DNA from: Aerococcaceae bacterium DSM 111176
GTDB taxonomy: Bacteria > Bacillota > Bacilli > Lactobacillales > Aerococcaceae
Assembly: GCA_015863215.1 (NCBI GenBank)
Contig: JACBXN010000045.1
Location: 1-64,000, forward strand
Length of the DNA stretch: 64,000 nucleotides
Reading direction: 5' to 3'
In this document: positions 18,880-29,266 of the stretch, in pieces
Position numbering within the stretch: the stretch's first letter is position 1
How the letters are laid out: every line of letters starts with the position of its first letter
Notes under the pieces: model-generated
Told to the model about the DNA's origin: nothing
Databases searched by the model: none
Seen by the model: the letters and a program-made list of their open reading frames with translations, nothing else
Made by a program: the position numbers and the translations under genes

Positions 18880-19983
18880 ATGCCTAACTATTACACAGAC
18901 CCAAACAAACAAAATAGACCAGAACAAGGCCAGCGGTCGCCTTCTAGAAATAACCGCATTCACGAACCAGAATATAGATCAAGCCGCAATCGCCGCAATG
19001 AAAACAGACCTCGAAACCAATATAATCAAGACCAATCTACCCAACCCCAACGCCGAGGTAATTTCAGATTAGACCAAAATAGAAATCAGAAGCAACCAGA
19101 CCTCAGCAATCGTAAATTTAATACGGCGCAAAACAAAAATGCGCAGGGGAATGCTGGTGGGAATTACCGTGTAAATATGTCTTCGAAAGCGCCGTCTGAA
19201 CCGACTTGGTATCAACGACGTTTACGAAGCCAAGCGAATAAGAAACCGGGGCAGTTGCCTAAAGGGAAGAATCAATTATTTGCGACTTATTTGGCGCTAT
19301 TTCTACTGATGGGAATTTTTATTTGGATCGCTATGCCGACGGATCGGGCAAATACGATTGTGACTCGTGGGAATAATCGTGTGCCTAGGTCTGAGATTGT
19401 GGCGCAGACGGGAATTGTTCCGATGGATAAGAAATCTCAGATTGAAGAAGATGAAGTTGAAATTATTAATCAGATTCTGGAGCAGGATCCTTTAATAGAA
19501 GATTTAGAATTTGACTACAGCGACTGGCGAGGTCTGAATATTGATGTTACAGAGAGTGTTGTCGTTGGTAAAACGGAGATCGAAGGTGCTACATTCGGAG
19601 TACTTTCCAATGGGGCAATTGTTCCGACAGGAACTGCTGAAAATATTGAAGGTATGCCGTGGTTAGTGGATTTTTCGGATGAGGCGTTGTCGTCGTTGGG
19701 GACGAATATGTATCAGGTTGAGCCGGAGATTTTGAATTTGATGGATACGATTTATTATTCGACGAATCCGGATAAGCCGCATGTGATTGAGGTTCAGATG
19801 AAGGATGGTAGTATTGTGAAGGCGTCGCTTTCGACTTTTGCTGAGAAAATTAAGTATTACCCGCAAATGGTTGAGCAGACGAATGGTCGTTTGGGAATTT
19901 ACAATTTAGAAGTGGGTGCATACTTTACGCCTCAGGGTGAGGGTAGTGAAAGTATTAAGTTGGACACTAATTTAGATAACTAA
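18880..19983 (+). CDS. divIB: Cell division protein DivIB/FtsQ
   Basis: Bitopic divisome protein that works with FtsL and DivIC. The 367 aa protein has a long Asn/Gln/Arg-rich cytoplasmic tail (about 1-125), one membrane helix (about 128-147), a POTRA domain starting at NTIVTRGNNRVPRSEIV, and a beta domain to about residue 350. AAAGGAGG precedes the ATG. The first ~80 codons end mostly in A or C and the last ~115 mostly in G or T, so the gene spans two opposite composition zones. Unlike most dcw clusters, it is separated from murG by about 1.2 kb of palindromic repeats. Confidence 0.92.
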   Translation: MPNYYTDPNKQNRPEQGQRSPSRNNRIHEPEYRSSRNRRNENRPRNQYNQDQSTQPQRRGNFRLDQNRNQKQPDLSNRKFNTAQNKNAQGNAGGNYRVNMSSKAPSEPTWYQRRLRSQANKKPGQLPKGKNQLFATYLALFLLMGIFIWIAMPTDRANTIVTRGNNRVPRSEIVAQTGIVPMDKKSQIEEDEVEIINQILEQDPLIEDLEFDYSDWRGLNIDVTESVVVGKTEIEGATFGVLSNGAIVPTGTAENIEGMPWLVDFSDEALSSLGTNMYQVEPEILNLMDTIYYSTNPDKPHVIEVQMKDGSIVKASLSTFAEKIKYYPQMVEQTNGRLGIYNLEVGAYFTPQGEGSESIKLDTNLDN

Positions 19984-20113
19984 TCTAATAATGCGCTGAG
20001 AGTACGAGTTTTTTCTTCATTTATTGGGCTTGTTGTGCTAAGATAAGTAAGAGATTTTGTTTAAAAACAACACATCTACATACATACAAATCAAAAAGGA
20101 GGTAACTCCCTGG

Positions 20114-21619
20114 ATGAGAAATCAAGAAATTTTTGTGAGCTTGGATATTGGAACCACGTCTATCAAAGTGGTTGTTGCTGAATCTAATAATGGTCGTGTC
20201 AATATTATCGGTGTCGGGAACGAGAAATCTCGTGGATTGAGCCGTGGTGTTATAGTTGACATTGATGAGACGGTCTATTCGATTCAACAAGCAATTCAGC
20301 AAGCTGAGCGCAAAGCAGGAGTTAAAATTAATGAAGTAGCGGTGGGGATTCCATCAAATTTATTAGCAATTGAGGAATGTCACGGTATGGTCGCTGTTTC
20401 GAGCGAGAACCGCGAAATTACTGCTAAAGACGTGGATAATGTCATTTCAGCAGCGAAAGTTCGTTCAGTACCACCTGAGCGTGAAATTATATCAATTATA
20501 CCTGAGGAGTTTATCGTTGATGGATTTGCAGGTATTCGTGATCCACGTGGTATGATTGGCGTTCGCCTAGAATTATATGCTCGTATCTTAACAGGACCGA
20601 AAACAATTATTCATAATATTCGTCGCTGTGTTGAGCGAGCAGGTTATAAGATTAATGAACTAATCGTTCAGCCACAAGCTCTAGCAGAAGTTGTTTTAGA
20701 CGAAGATGAGCGCAATTTTGGGACAGTCATCATTGATATGGGTGGCGGTCAAACAAGCGCGTCAATTATCTATGATGATCAATTGAAATATTCATTCGTT
20801 GACCAAGAAGGTGGCGACTTTGTTACTAAAGATATTTCAATTATTTTAAATACGTCACTGGATAGTGCTGAACGCATTAAACGTGAATATGGTTATGCGA
20901 TTGCGAGCCAAACGTCAGAGGAAGAATTCTTCCCGGTTGAAACAGTCGGTAAGAAAGAACCTGTGCGTGTGGATGAGCATTATTTAGCAGAAATTATTGA
21001 AGCACGTTTAAACCAAATTTTCCAAGTAATTTATGATGATTTAGAACGTGTTGAAGGACTAGATTTACCAGGTGGCTTTGTCATCACGGGTGGAGCATCT
21101 TCACTTCCAGGCACATTAGAATTAGCGCAACGTTACTTCGGTGACCAAGTTCGCTTATTTGTTCCTGAAGAAATGGGAATGCGTAATCCAATTTATTCAA
21201 CCAGTCTAGGAATGATAGAATATATTGCTGGTTTAGATGATATTCATCGTATTGCTCAAGGAACTTATGCAAAATTACGTAAAGAGCAACCACGTCAAGG
21301 TTTTGGTGGACAACCAAGACAAGCAAGTCAAGGAGTTGGGCAACAACGTGAGGACTTTAATCCACGTGACCAACGTCCACAATTTGATAATAGCCGTGAC
21401 TATGAACGTCAAGCGCCTAGAGAGCGTGCACCTCAACGTGAAGAAATTGACTATGAGGAAGCGTACCGTAGTTATCAATCAGAAAATCAAGATGATTTTT
21501 ATCAAGAAGATTATCAAGATGACCAACAAGAACAATATTCAGAAACTAATCAAACTGCCCAAAACAGTGAAGGTGTAATGGGCAAAGTACAACAATTTTT
21601 CCAGACATTCTTTGACTAA
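20114..21619 (+). CDS. ftsA: Cell division protein FtsA
   Basis: Actin-like protein tethering FtsZ to the membrane. The start at 20114 follows AAAAGGAGG and gives [18 protein letters not shown]; an upstream in-frame start at 20057 would precede the ribosome site. The 501 aa protein shows phosphate-1 [13 protein letters not shown], the 1C domain with VNIIGVG, phosphate-2 [15 protein letters not shown] near residue 205, and [11 protein letters not shown] near 325. Beyond residue ~395 comes a long Gln/Arg/Asp-rich linker ending in an amphipathic [11 protein letters not shown] helix, the expected membrane-targeting sequence. The linker makes it longer than the ~440 aa Bacillus protein. Confidence 0.96.
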   Translation: MRNQEIFVSLDIGTTSIKVVVAESNNGRVNIIGVGNEKSRGLSRGVIVDIDETVYSIQQAIQQAERKAGVKINEVAVGIPSNLLAIEECHGMVAVSSENREITAKDVDNVISAAKVRSVPPEREIISIIPEEFIVDGFAGIRDPRGMIGVRLELYARILTGPKTIIHNIRRCVERAGYKINELIVQPQALAEVVLDEDERNFGTVIIDMGGGQTSASIIYDDQLKYSFVDQEGGDFVTKDISIILNTSLDSAERIKREYGYAIASQTSEEEFFPVETVGKKEPVRVDEHYLAEIIEARLNQIFQVIYDDLERVEGLDLPGGFVITGGASSLPGTLELAQRYFGDQVRLFVPEEMGMRNPIYSTSLGMIEYIAGLDDIHRIAQGTYAKLRKEQPRQGFGGQPRQASQGVGQQREDFNPRDQRPQFDNSRDYERQAPRERAPQREEIDYEEAYRSYQSENQDDFYQEDYQDDQQEQYSETNQTAQNSEGVMGKVQQFFQTFFD

Positions 21620-21645
21620 CATTTGACCAAGGGGGACAAACAAAC

Positions 21646-22965
21646 ATGGAATTATCTTTTGATTCAACAAACTATGAATATGGAGCAGTTATTAAAGTAA
21701 TCGGTGTCGGTGGCGCTGGTGGTAATGCTGTAAACCGTATGATCCAAGAGGAAGTACAAGGTGTTGAGTTCATCGTAGCCAACACAGACACTCAAGCATT
21801 AGAATCATCAAATGCGGATGTTAAAATTCAAATTGGACCTAAAGTGACTAAAGGTTTAGGTGCTGGTTCACTTCCAGAAATTGGAGCGAAAGCTGCAGAA
21901 GAGTCGCTCGAACAAATCACTGCTGCATTAGAAGGTGCTGACTTAGTCTTCGTAACTGCAGGTATGGGTGGAGGTACTGGTACAGGTGCTGCCCCATTAG
22001 TTGCTAAAGTTGCTAAAGACATGGGTGCATTAACAGTTGGTGTCGTTACACGTCCATTCAGCTTTGAAGGACCAAAACGTGGTCGTTTCGCTGCAGAAGG
22101 ATTACAAAACTTAAAAGACAATGTTGATACATTAGTGATCATCTCAAATAACCGTTTATTAGAAATCGTTGACCGTAAAACGCCAATGCTTGAAGCATTC
22201 TCTGAAGCAGATAACGTATTGCGTCAAGGTGTTCAAGGTATCTCAGACTTAATTACAGCACCAGGTTACGTGAACTTAGACTTCGCGGACGTGCGTACAG
22301 TAATGGAAGATCAAGGTACTGCGTTAATGGGAATCGGATTTGCTAATGGTGAAAACCGTACTGCTGATGCAACAAAACAAGCAATTTCTTCACCATTATT
22401 AGAAGTTTCAATCGATGGTGCAGAACAAATCCTATTAAACATTACAGGTGGAGCAGACTTAAGCTTATTCGAAGCACAAGACGCTTCAGATATTATTACT
22501 CAAGCTGCAGGCGACGATGTGAATATTATCTTCGGTACATCAATTAATGAAACAATGGGTGACGAAGTGAAAGTTACTGTTATCGCAACAGGTATCCAAA
22601 CAGATAAAGGTCCTGAGGCAACGAACCGCGCTGCTTCATCACAACCTAGCCGCCGTCAAGGCTCATTCAATGCTGGTGCTGGTGAAAGCCAAGCAAAACC
22701 AGCTCAAGGAAACCGTAATACTGCTGAGCGCAAACCAGCTCAATCTCAATCAGAACGTGCTCAAACACCAGCTCAACCAAAACGTGAGTTGTTTGACAAC
22801 TGGGATATTAACCGCGAAGAGAGCAAACGTTCAGTAGATGCTCGAGGCGATGAAGAACCAAAACGTGTATTTGAACGTAACAATGAAATTGTTCAACAAG
22901 AAGTAAAAGACAATGATGAATTAGATACACCACCATTCTTCAGAAAACGTAACCGTAATAACTAG
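21646..22965 (+). CDS. ftsZ: Cell division GTPase FtsZ
   Basis: Tubulin homologue forming the Z ring. The 439 aa protein has the G1 segment [13 protein letters not shown], the tubulin signature [10 protein letters not shown] near residue 107, the T7-region NLDFADV, a Gln/Ala/Arg-rich linker (about 320-420) and the conserved C-terminal peptide DTPPFFRKR that binds FtsA and other partners. It follows ftsA by 26 bp with an AAGGGGG site and ends in a terminator. Codon use is regular and A/T-ending, as expected for a highly expressed gene. Confidence 0.98.
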   Translation: MELSFDSTNYEYGAVIKVIGVGGAGGNAVNRMIQEEVQGVEFIVANTDTQALESSNADVKIQIGPKVTKGLGAGSLPEIGAKAAEESLEQITAALEGADLVFVTAGMGGGTGTGAAPLVAKVAKDMGALTVGVVTRPFSFEGPKRGRFAAEGLQNLKDNVDTLVIISNNRLLEIVDRKTPMLEAFSEADNVLRQGVQGISDLITAPGYVNLDFADVRTVMEDQGTALMGIGFANGENRTADATKQAISSPLLEVSIDGAEQILLNITGGADLSLFEAQDASDIITQAAGDDVNIIFGTSINETMGDEVKVTVIATGIQTDKGPEATNRAASSQPSRRQGSFNAGAGESQAKPAQGNRNTAERKPAQSQSERAQTPAQPKRELFDNWDINREESKRSVDARGDEEPKRVFERNNEIVQQEVKDNDELDTPPFFRKRNRNN

Positions 22966-22978
22966 AAATAGTATGATG

Positions 22979-23010
22979 AAGAGGGACGCACGTTCCTCTT
23001 TTGTCTTTTT
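22979..23010 (+). terminator. Terminator after ftsZ
   Basis: agaggga/ttcctct with a 6-base loop is followed by a T-rich run. Confidence 0.75.
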
Positions 23011-23052
23011 TACGGGAAAGGTATTTTATTACAATCAGAAAGGAGTACTTTA

Positions 23053-23319
23053 TTGTTCCTTTATAACATTATTCGTATAATCAACACCGCATTTAATGCT
23101 TACTCACTATTATTAGTATTATATGCATTATTAAGTTGGTTCCCTATGGCGCATGGAACGAAATTTGCAGAAATTATTAACAAATTAGTTCGCCCTTATT
23201 TACAATTTTTCGAAAGATTTAGATTCGGACAATTAGGATTTAGCGTCATTATCGGCTTACTTGTCTTGCGCTTAGCTCAAGCAGGTTTAAACAATATTTT
23301 ATTTTGGCTACTGTTTTAA
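23053..23319 (+). CDS. ylmG: YggT/YlmG family membrane protein
   Basis: An 88 aa protein with two membrane segments separated by a short positively charged loop, and the family motif YALLSWFP near residue 28. YlmG-type proteins lie in division clusters of Gram-positives and are linked to cell shape and nucleoid or septum organisation, though the mechanism is unclear. The start is TTG after AAAGGAG. It follows ftsZ directly; ylmE and sepF, which usually lie between ftsZ and ylmG, are absent here. ylmH follows after 21 bp. Confidence 0.9.
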   Translation: MFLYNIIRIINTAFNAYSLLLVLYALLSWFPMAHGTKFAEIINKLVRPYLQFFERFRFGQLGFSVIIGLLVLRLAQAGLNNILFWLLF

Positions 23320-23340
23320 AAGTTAGGAGGTGAGGAAAGT

Positions 23341-24126
23341 ATGGCAATTGAATCCATTTACCAGCACTACCGTGTTGAGGAGCAGCCTTTTATTGATGAA
23401 GTATTTGGGTGGCTACAAACCGCCGAGAATACATATGCTCCTTATCTTTCCAACTTTTTAACACCGAGAGAAGTTATGATTGTTGAGCAATTAGTCGGAA
23501 ACAACGAAGAATTGAATGTTACTTTTTTCGGGGGATATGAAGACGCAGAACGTAAGCGTGCACTCATTTATTTCTCTTACTATGAACCAAGAGAAAGTGA
23601 CTTTGAAGTAGCGGCATTTAATATTAATTTCCCAACAAAATTTGGCGCACTAACGCATGGACGTATTTTAGGGACATTACTATCAACAGGGGTTGACCGT
23701 AACCGAGTTGGCGATATTATAACCGATGACGAAAGTTGGCATTTAATCGTTGATGAAAAGATGACGGATTATTTCGAACAACAAGTCACTAAAATCGCAA
23801 ATGTCGGCGTGAAACTGGAGCCGATTTCATTTAATACACTCTTAGAATCGAGTGAACAATGGAATAGTGAGACAGTGATCGCAAGCTCTTTACGGCTTGA
23901 CACTTTGCTGAGTAAAGTCTATAATTTCTCTAGACAACGTGCCAAAACTGCCATCCAAAGTGGTCTTGTAAAGATCAATTTTGTGGAAATGGAACGTCCC
24001 GATGTCATCGTGGGCGTGAATGATATTGTGTCACTTAGAAAATTTGGCCGTTTCTGGATTGAATCCGTTGATGGCACAACAAAAAAAGATAATTTCCGTT
24101 TAACCGTTAATATTTTAGAACGTTAA
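23341..24126 (+). CDS. ylmH: YlmH family RNA-binding protein (S4 domain)
   Basis: A 261 aa protein with a C-terminal S4 RNA-binding domain (about residues 185-250; LRLDTLLSKVYNFSRQRAK then GLVKINF). YlmH is encoded between ylmG and divIVA across Firmicutes. Reports on the Bacillus protein link it to binding of 50S-peptidyl-tRNA in ribosome quality control; I infer the same by homology. An AGGAGGTGA site precedes the ATG. Gene order and spacing suggest cotranscription with ylmG and divIVA. Confidence 0.92.
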   Translation: MAIESIYQHYRVEEQPFIDEVFGWLQTAENTYAPYLSNFLTPREVMIVEQLVGNNEELNVTFFGGYEDAERKRALIYFSYYEPRESDFEVAAFNINFPTKFGALTHGRILGTLLSTGVDRNRVGDIITDDESWHLIVDEKMTDYFEQQVTKIANVGVKLEPISFNTLLESSEQWNSETVIASSLRLDTLLSKVYNFSRQRAKTAIQSGLVKINFVEMERPDVIVGVNDIVSLRKFGRFWIESVDGTTKKDNFRLTVNILER

Positions 24127-24144
24127 AAGAAAGGACGTAAATCC

Positions 24145-25062
24145 ATGGCATTAACACCAAATGAAATCGTGCATAAAGAATTTGATACGAAATTTAGAGG
24201 CTATGATGCAAATCAAGTCAATGATTTCTTAGATGTAGTAGTTGCAGAATTCGAAAACTTAATCCAAGAGAATACACGTTTAAAATCAGAATTAGGCGTA
24301 GCTGTTGAGAAAAATGAGTACTTTGCACAAATTCAAGAATCATTAAATAGTTCAATCGTCGTTGCTCAAGAAGCAGCTGACCGCTTGAAACAAAATGCGC
24401 GTAAAGAAGCTGAATTAATTTTATTAGAAGCTGAACGTGAAGCGAATAACCATGTTAATGAAGCAAACGTACATGCACAAAACTTATTAGCTGAGTCTGA
24501 AGAATTAAAGACACAAGGCCAAGCTTACCGCAACAATTTAGAGAAATTAGTCCGTGACCAGTTAGATTTATTATCTGGACATGAATATTCTAAATTATTC
24601 GGCGAAACAAAAACAATGGAAGATATGGAACTACCTGGTAACCGTTCAACTCGTTCGGTTAGCGCGCAAGTTGACAGTCTTATCCGTGAATCAGACGAAA
24701 CAAACGTTTCAGATTTAGCAGCAGAGCAACAATCTTTAGCCCCTGAATCGGTTGAAGGATATAATGGTGAAGAGTCTGTTGAAGTACCTGCTGAAGAAGT
24801 ATCATTTGCAGATACATTAACAGAAGTTCCAACTCCAGCTCCAATTCCAGCCGAACCTGAAACAGAGGTTGAAACTGAACCTGCAGTTGAAAATGAACCA
24901 ATGCCAGATGAAACAGTTGTTGTTGATCAAGCAGAATTAAAAGAAGCGCTAGAAAAAGCAGATAAATCATCTTATGATGCTGAAATTGCAAAAGCGTTAA
25001 ATAAAAAACCATCTGAAAGTGTTCTAGGCGAAACAATTCGTATCGAATTACCTAGAGACTAA
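24145..25062 (+). CDS. divIVA: Cell division protein DivIVA
   Basis: Curvature-sensing coiled-coil protein at septum and poles. The 305 aa protein starts with the DivIVA domain (LTPNEIVHKEFDTKFRGYDANQVNDFLD, quoted in part: residues 2-30), including the aromatic/basic membrane-binding loop. A long coiled coil runs to about residue 145, followed by a Glu/Pro/Val-rich acidic tail that is variable in the family and makes this protein longer than the 164 aa Bacillus one. AAAGGACG precedes the ATG. The ileS T-box begins immediately after the stop. Confidence 0.94.
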   Translation: MALTPNEIVHKEFDTKFRGYDANQVNDFLDVVVAEFENLIQENTRLKSELGVAVEKNEYFAQIQESLNSSIVVAQEAADRLKQNARKEAELILLEAEREANNHVNEANVHAQNLLAESEELKTQGQAYRNNLEKLVRDQLDLLSGHEYSKLFGETKTMEDMELPGNRSTRSVSAQVDSLIRESDETNVSDLAAEQQSLAPESVEGYNGEESVEVPAEEVSFADTLTEVPTPAPIPAEPETEVETEPAVENEPMPDETVVVDQAELKEALEKADKSSYDAEIAKALNKKPSESVLGETIRIELPRD

Positions 25063-25080
25063 TTAAGACCAACATTTATA

Positions 25081-25258
25081 GTCACATTCTAAGCGAGCCG
25101 GGAAATGGTGTGAGCCCGGCGAATCACTGTCTATCGATGATCACCTTATTAAACAGATCGCTTAAATAGCGTTATCATGACTGAGTGAGTGGGCCGGAGT
25201 GCCTGCTAAATTGGGTGGTACCGCGTGCAAGCGTCCCTTCTGTTGAAGGGGCGTTTTT
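25081..25258 (+). promoter_or_regulatory. T-box riboswitch of ileS
   Basis: The diagnostic T-box sequence TGGGTGGTACCGCG lies at 25212-25225. It is followed by a terminator (gcgtcccttc/gaaggggcg plus T5, to 25257) that the antiterminator would replace. Stem I is closed by aagcga/tcgctt with a gccggg/cccggc upper helix. ATC triplets near 25133 and 25140 on the 3' side are candidate isoleucine specifiers, agreeing with the downstream ileS. The terminator lies about 760 bp before the ileS start, an unusually long distance filled by repeats. Confidence 0.92.
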
Positions 25259-25299
25259 CTGATTTTTTTGGGAAGTATTGCGGATAATTAGTTTCTAGA

Positions 25300-25530
25300 T
25301 ATCTTCGAGGACGGGGTGATTCATTGTGCTGTGGGAATTTGCAACATACAGTCATATTTTCTCCGTAGGGACCGTTCTTCATAACTTCGTTATTACGAAC
25401 TATTTTGGCTAGACCACTCCTAAGGTGCTTAGCACCAAGGAGTGGTAAGCTGCGCCAAAATTCCAGATACTACGGGAAAATATCGACTGTATTCCGCAAA
25501 TTATTTTAGATAGCATAGTCAATGAAATAC
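25300..25530 (-). repeat. Element B copy 2 (25336-25502), nested in a degenerate element A arm
   Basis: B termini aatttgc (25336) and gcaaatt (to 25502) enclose catattttc/gaaaatatc, a cataac/gttatta hairpin and a strong ccactcct/aggagtgg stem. Directly left lies a sequence like the A outer arm (cgaggacggggtgattcattg), and right of B comes caatgaa, which may be its other arm. The element lies between the T-box terminator and ileS. Confidence 0.75.
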
Positions 25531-25636
25531 TAAGTATTTGCAAGAAATCAGAAAAGTTGTGGGATGTGAGAGTTCCGTAGTTTGTGGCTGCGGTTGGTGT
25601 TTGGTGTAGGTGATTTGGTTACAGCTTTTAAAAGGT

Positions 25637-25739
25637 GGATGCAATAAATTGCATCTTCTTGTTTTGAAGAAGGTGAGGATGCACTGTTAGTGCATCCTAG
25701 TGGATTGAAGCCCTCGGGGATGCAAATAATTGTATCCTT
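25637..25739. repeat. Tandem array, 41-bp unit (ggatgc type)
   Basis: Hairpin units starting with ggatgc at 25637, 25677 and 25718 (intervals 40 and 41) contain ggatgca...tgcatc(c). The same word forms the 30.6 kb array. Confidence 0.8.
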
Positions 25740-25805
25740 CAATTAGGAATTAGTGGTGACACAAAATAATGCATCCTCTCGGTGGACAGTATCTGAATTT
25801 GTTTG

Positions 25806-25973
25806 TTGTTTCGATGGGGATCCCAGAACAACGAACAAAGTGTGTGTTGTTTCGCTGAGAAGGCATAAACAACGAACAAAAACGCCAAAAGTGTATGTTG
25901 TTTGGTTGAGAAATCGTAAACAACATACAGAGTGTGTGTTGTTTGGCAGAGTAATCAAAAACAACGAACAAAA
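25806..25973. repeat. Tandem array, 41/51-bp unit (gttgttt type)
   Basis: Units starting ttgttt at 25806, 25847, 25898 and 25939 give intervals of 41, 51 and 41. Each pairs gttgttt with (a)aacaac about 14 bp away. The array ends just before the ileS ribosome site. The same arms occur near 48.2 and 54.0 kb. Confidence 0.9.
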
Positions 25974-26019
25974 CTAAAAAATTAAATCAATAAATCCAAG
26001 CTTAAGGAAAGGAAATCTA

Positions 26020-28809
26020 ATGAAATTAAAAGAGACATTAAATTTAGGTAAAACAGCGTTCGCGATGCGTGCGAATTTACCTACTAAAGAAGTGACACTC
26101 CAAGAAGAGTGGGAAAATGCGAATATGTATGAGAAAATCCAAGAGAAAAATGAGGGGCGCCCGGCTTGGGTTCTTCATGATGGCCCTCCTTATGCTAACG
26201 GACAATTACATATCGGGCATGCGTTGAATAAAGTGACGAAAGACTTTATCGTTCGTCACAAATCGATGACTGGCTACCGTTCGCCGTACATTCCAGGTTG
26301 GGATACGCATGGTTTACCAATCGAGTCTGCTTTAATTAAACGTGACGGCGTTAACCGCAAGGAAATGTCTCTGGCAGAATTCCGTGACTTATGTAAAGAA
26401 TATGCACTTGAACAAGTTGACGGCCAACGTACAGACTTCAAACGTCTAGGAATTACTGGTGAGTGGGACAATCCTTACTTAACACTAAATCCAGCCTATG
26501 AAGCTCAACAAATCCGCGTCTTCGGACAAATGGCCGACAAAGGCTACATTTACAAAGGTGCTAAGCCAGTTTACTGGTCGCCTTCTTCAGAATCATCTTT
26601 AGCTGAAGCGGAAGTAGAGTATCATGATGTGACATCACCTTCGATCTTTGTTGCGTTTAAAATGCGTGATACAAAAGGTGTCATCGACGAAAATGCAGAA
26701 TTAGTAATCTGGACGACAACGCCGTGGACTTTACCTGCAAATATGGGGATCTCAGTTTTAGCTGATGCTAATTATGTTCAAGTTGCTGTTGCTGACCGCA
26801 AATTTGTTGTTGCACTAGAATTATTAGAAACAGTTGCAGAACAAATTGGTTGGGAAGATTACACTGTTGAGAAAGAATTTAAAGGTTCAGAATTAGAGCG
26901 CGCAGTTGCTGCTCACCCATTCTATGACCGTGATTCATTAGTGATCGTTGGGGATCACGTAACTCTAGACTCAGGTACTGGTTTAGTACATACTGCACCA
27001 GGGCACGGTGAGGATGACTACTTCATTGGTAAAGACTACGGTTTAGAAGTGCTTTCTCCAGTTGATGACCGAGGTCATTTTACAGAAGAAGCTCCTGGTT
27101 TAGAAGGAATGTTCTACCTAAAAGGGCAAAAAGAAGTGATGAAATGGATTACTGAGAATGGAACACTTTTACATTCTGAAGAATTAGTCCATAGCTACCC
27201 ACATGACTGGCGTACGAAAAAACCGGTAATCTACCGTGCGACGCCACAATGGTTTGCGTCAATCGATAAATTCCGTGGGGAATTATTAGAAAACGTTGAA
27301 AATGAAGTAGTATGGCACCACCCATCAGGTGAGCGTCGTATGTACAACATGATCCGCGACCGTGGTGACTGGGTAATTTCACGTCAACGTGTTTGGGGTG
27401 TGCCATTACCAATTTTCTACGCTGAAAATGGGGAGCCAATCTTAGATATCGATGTGATCAATCATGTTGCTGATTTAATTGAAGAGCATGGTTCAAACAT
27501 CTGGTTCGAAAAAGAAGCCAAAGAATTATTACCAGAAGGATTCACACATCCTGATAGTCCAAATGGTGAATTTACAAAAGAAATGGATATCATGGACGTA
27601 TGGTTTGATTCGGGTACTTCTTATGCAGGGGTATTACAAGTACGCGACGACCAAGTATTCCCAGCAGATATGTATTTAGAGGGATCTGACCAATACCGTG
27701 GTTGGTTCAACTCATCATTTACAACGTCTGTAGCGGTTAACGGGCACCCACCATATAAATCAGTCCTTTCACAAGGATTCGTTATGGATGGTAAAGGACA
27801 AAAAATGTCTAAATCAATCGGAAACGTAATCACACCTGAAGAAGTGACGAGCCAATTAGGTGCTGACATCATCCGTCTATGGGTTTCAGCAGTTGACTAC
27901 GAAAATGATGTTCGTATCTCACAAGAAATCTTAAAACAAGTATCTGAAACGTACCGTAAAATCCGTAACACGATTCGTTTCATGTTATCAAACGTGGAAG
28001 ACTTCAACCCAGCTGAAAATACAGTTGCTTACGAAGACTTACGCAAAGTAGACAAATACATGTTAGCGAAAATCCGTGTCTTAAATGCACAAGTGTTAGA
28101 AAGTTATGACAATTATGACTATGCAACATTACATAAATTAGTCATCAACTTTGTTACAACTGACTTATCAGCCTTCTACATGGACTTCGCTAAAGACGTT
28201 GTTTATATCGAAGCAAAAGATGCATTCAGCCGTCGTGCAATGCAAACAGTTATCTACGAAATTTTACATAAATTAATCCGTCTACTAACACCAATCTTAG
28301 TCCATACAATGGAGGAAGCTTGGCAAGAATTACCAGGCGTTGAAGGTTATGTTCAATTAACAGACATGCCAACGGTTGAGGATGTTGACGCTGAACAAGC
28401 ACTTGTTGACGAATGGGCACCATTCTTTAACGTTCAAGACGGCATTCACAAAGCACTTGAAGAAGCGAAAAATTGGGAAGAAGACCCAATCAAGAAAGGC
28501 TTCGAAGCGCATGTGACTGTTTACGCTGATCAAGATTTACAAAATAAATTAACTGCGTTAAGCGATGATTTAGCACAATTAAACATTGTTTCTAAATTAA
28601 CATTAGTCGACAGCGCTACTTCAGCGGATGCTTTAGCGTTTGATGGGTTTGCGGTGAGTGTTGAGCGAGCGGAAGGGCAAGTGTGTGATCGTTGTCGTGC
28701 GGTGCGTCCTGAAGTTGGTTCAATTGAAAAGGCGCCGAACATGTGTGAGCGTTGTTTCAATATCGTTGACGAGCATTTCCCTGAGTATTTCGAGCAACAA
28801 GAAGACTAA
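26020..28809 (+). CDS. ileS: Isoleucyl-tRNA synthetase
   Basis: Class I synthetase charging tRNA-Ile, with an editing domain. The 929 aa length is typical. Motifs: HIGHALNKV near residue 64, WDTHGLPIE, editing-domain [10 protein letters not shown] near 230, GWFNSSF, and KMSKSIGN near 595. The C-terminus has a zinc-binding pair CDRC...CERC near 889 and 908, the mupirocin-sensitive bacterial (IleS1) type in general layout. AAAGGAAA precedes the ATG. The upstream T-box should control it in response to uncharged tRNA-Ile. The last ~50 codons shift towards G/T endings. Confidence 0.97.
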   Translation: MKLKETLNLGKTAFAMRANLPTKEVTLQEEWENANMYEKIQEKNEGRPAWVLHDGPPYANGQLHIGHALNKVTKDFIVRHKSMTGYRSPYIPGWDTHGLPIESALIKRDGVNRKEMSLAEFRDLCKEYALEQVDGQRTDFKRLGITGEWDNPYLTLNPAYEAQQIRVFGQMADKGYIYKGAKPVYWSPSSESSLAEAEVEYHDVTSPSIFVAFKMRDTKGVIDENAELVIWTTTPWTLPANMGISVLADANYVQVAVADRKFVVALELLETVAEQIGWEDYTVEKEFKGSELERAVAAHPFYDRDSLVIVGDHVTLDSGTGLVHTAPGHGEDDYFIGKDYGLEVLSPVDDRGHFTEEAPGLEGMFYLKGQKEVMKWITENGTLLHSEELVHSYPHDWRTKKPVIYRATPQWFASIDKFRGELLENVENEVVWHHPSGERRMYNMIRDRGDWVISRQRVWGVPLPIFYAENGEPILDIDVINHVADLIEEHGSNIWFEKEAKELLPEGFTHPDSPNGEFTKEMDIMDVWFDSGTSYAGVLQVRDDQVFPADMYLEGSDQYRGWFNSSFTTSVAVNGHPPYKSVLSQGFVMDGKGQKMSKSIGNVITPEEVTSQLGADIIRLWVSAVDYENDVRISQEILKQVSETYRKIRNTIRFMLSNVEDFNPAENTVAYEDLRKVDKYMLAKIRVLNAQVLESYDNYDYATLHKLVINFVTTDLSAFYMDFAKDVVYIEAKDAFSRRAMQTVIYEILHKLIRLLTPILVHTMEEAWQELPGVEGYVQLTDMPTVEDVDAEQALVDEWAPFFNVQDGIHKALEEAKNWEEDPIKKGFEAHVTVYADQDLQNKLTALSDDLAQLNIVSKLTLVDSATSADALAFDGFAVSVERAEGQVCDRCRAVRPEVGSIEKAPNMCERCFNIVDEHFPEYFEQQED

Positions 28810-28821
28810 TCTTTTAACTTT

Positions 28822-28849
28822 AAGCCTCCCGTTTGGGAGGTTTTTATTT
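28822..28849 (+). terminator. Terminator of ileS
   Basis: cctccc-gttt-gggagg is followed by a T run. Confidence 0.9.
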
Positions 28850-28870
28850 TGGAAATTAATAAGAGTATGA

Positions 28871-28930
28871 AATTTACTCCATACAGCCGGGATTTTCCTA
28901 AGGGAAAATCCCGGCTGTATGGAGTAAATT
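28871..28930. repeat. Perfect 28-bp-arm palindrome, minimal element B
   Basis: Left arm 28871-28898 and right arm 28903-28930 are perfect reverse complements around a 4-base loop (taag). The tacagcc...ggctgta core is that of the B family, but the internal hairpins are missing. The B terminus aatttgc is replaced by aatttactcc. The remainder of 28931-29093 is G/T-rich and shows no gene. Confidence 0.85.
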
Positions 28931-29093
28931 TATTGAGTTTGTTTATTCTTTAAATTTTCTAAAATAAAAATGCTAATAAATAGTTCTTGTTTGTTGCTTG
29001 AAATGGGGTTTTAAAATAAATGGTGGATAAATTGGGGAGTGGTGGTTTTTGGTTTGTATAGAAAACTTTTGGGAGGTGCGGTGGTCAATTTCT

Positions 29094-29142
29094 GGGGAAA
29101 TTGACTGGTTTGGGTTTTGAGGTGGAGTCGCTGGGGCGACTC
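29094..29142. repeat. Hairpin ladder D3 (two hairpins)
   Basis: gtcaattt...aaattgac (29094-29115) and gagtcgc/gcgactc (29125-29142) are the ladder hairpins seen elsewhere, here in reversed order and closer together (about 29 bp). Confidence 0.7.
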
Positions 29143-29266
29143 TGTTTTGGTGAACTTCGATCGGAGTTGGTTTTGGTTTATTGTTGGTATACTTTAGAAA
29201 AATCGTTTTGGGAGTAAATTTTGGGGCTTTGTGCTAACATATTGGTAGTAGATGAGGAGGATTTGT

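Noticed and set aside
25750-25977. Three ORFs of about 73 codons on both strands
   Set aside because: They lie within the gttgttt array and only translate its repeats.
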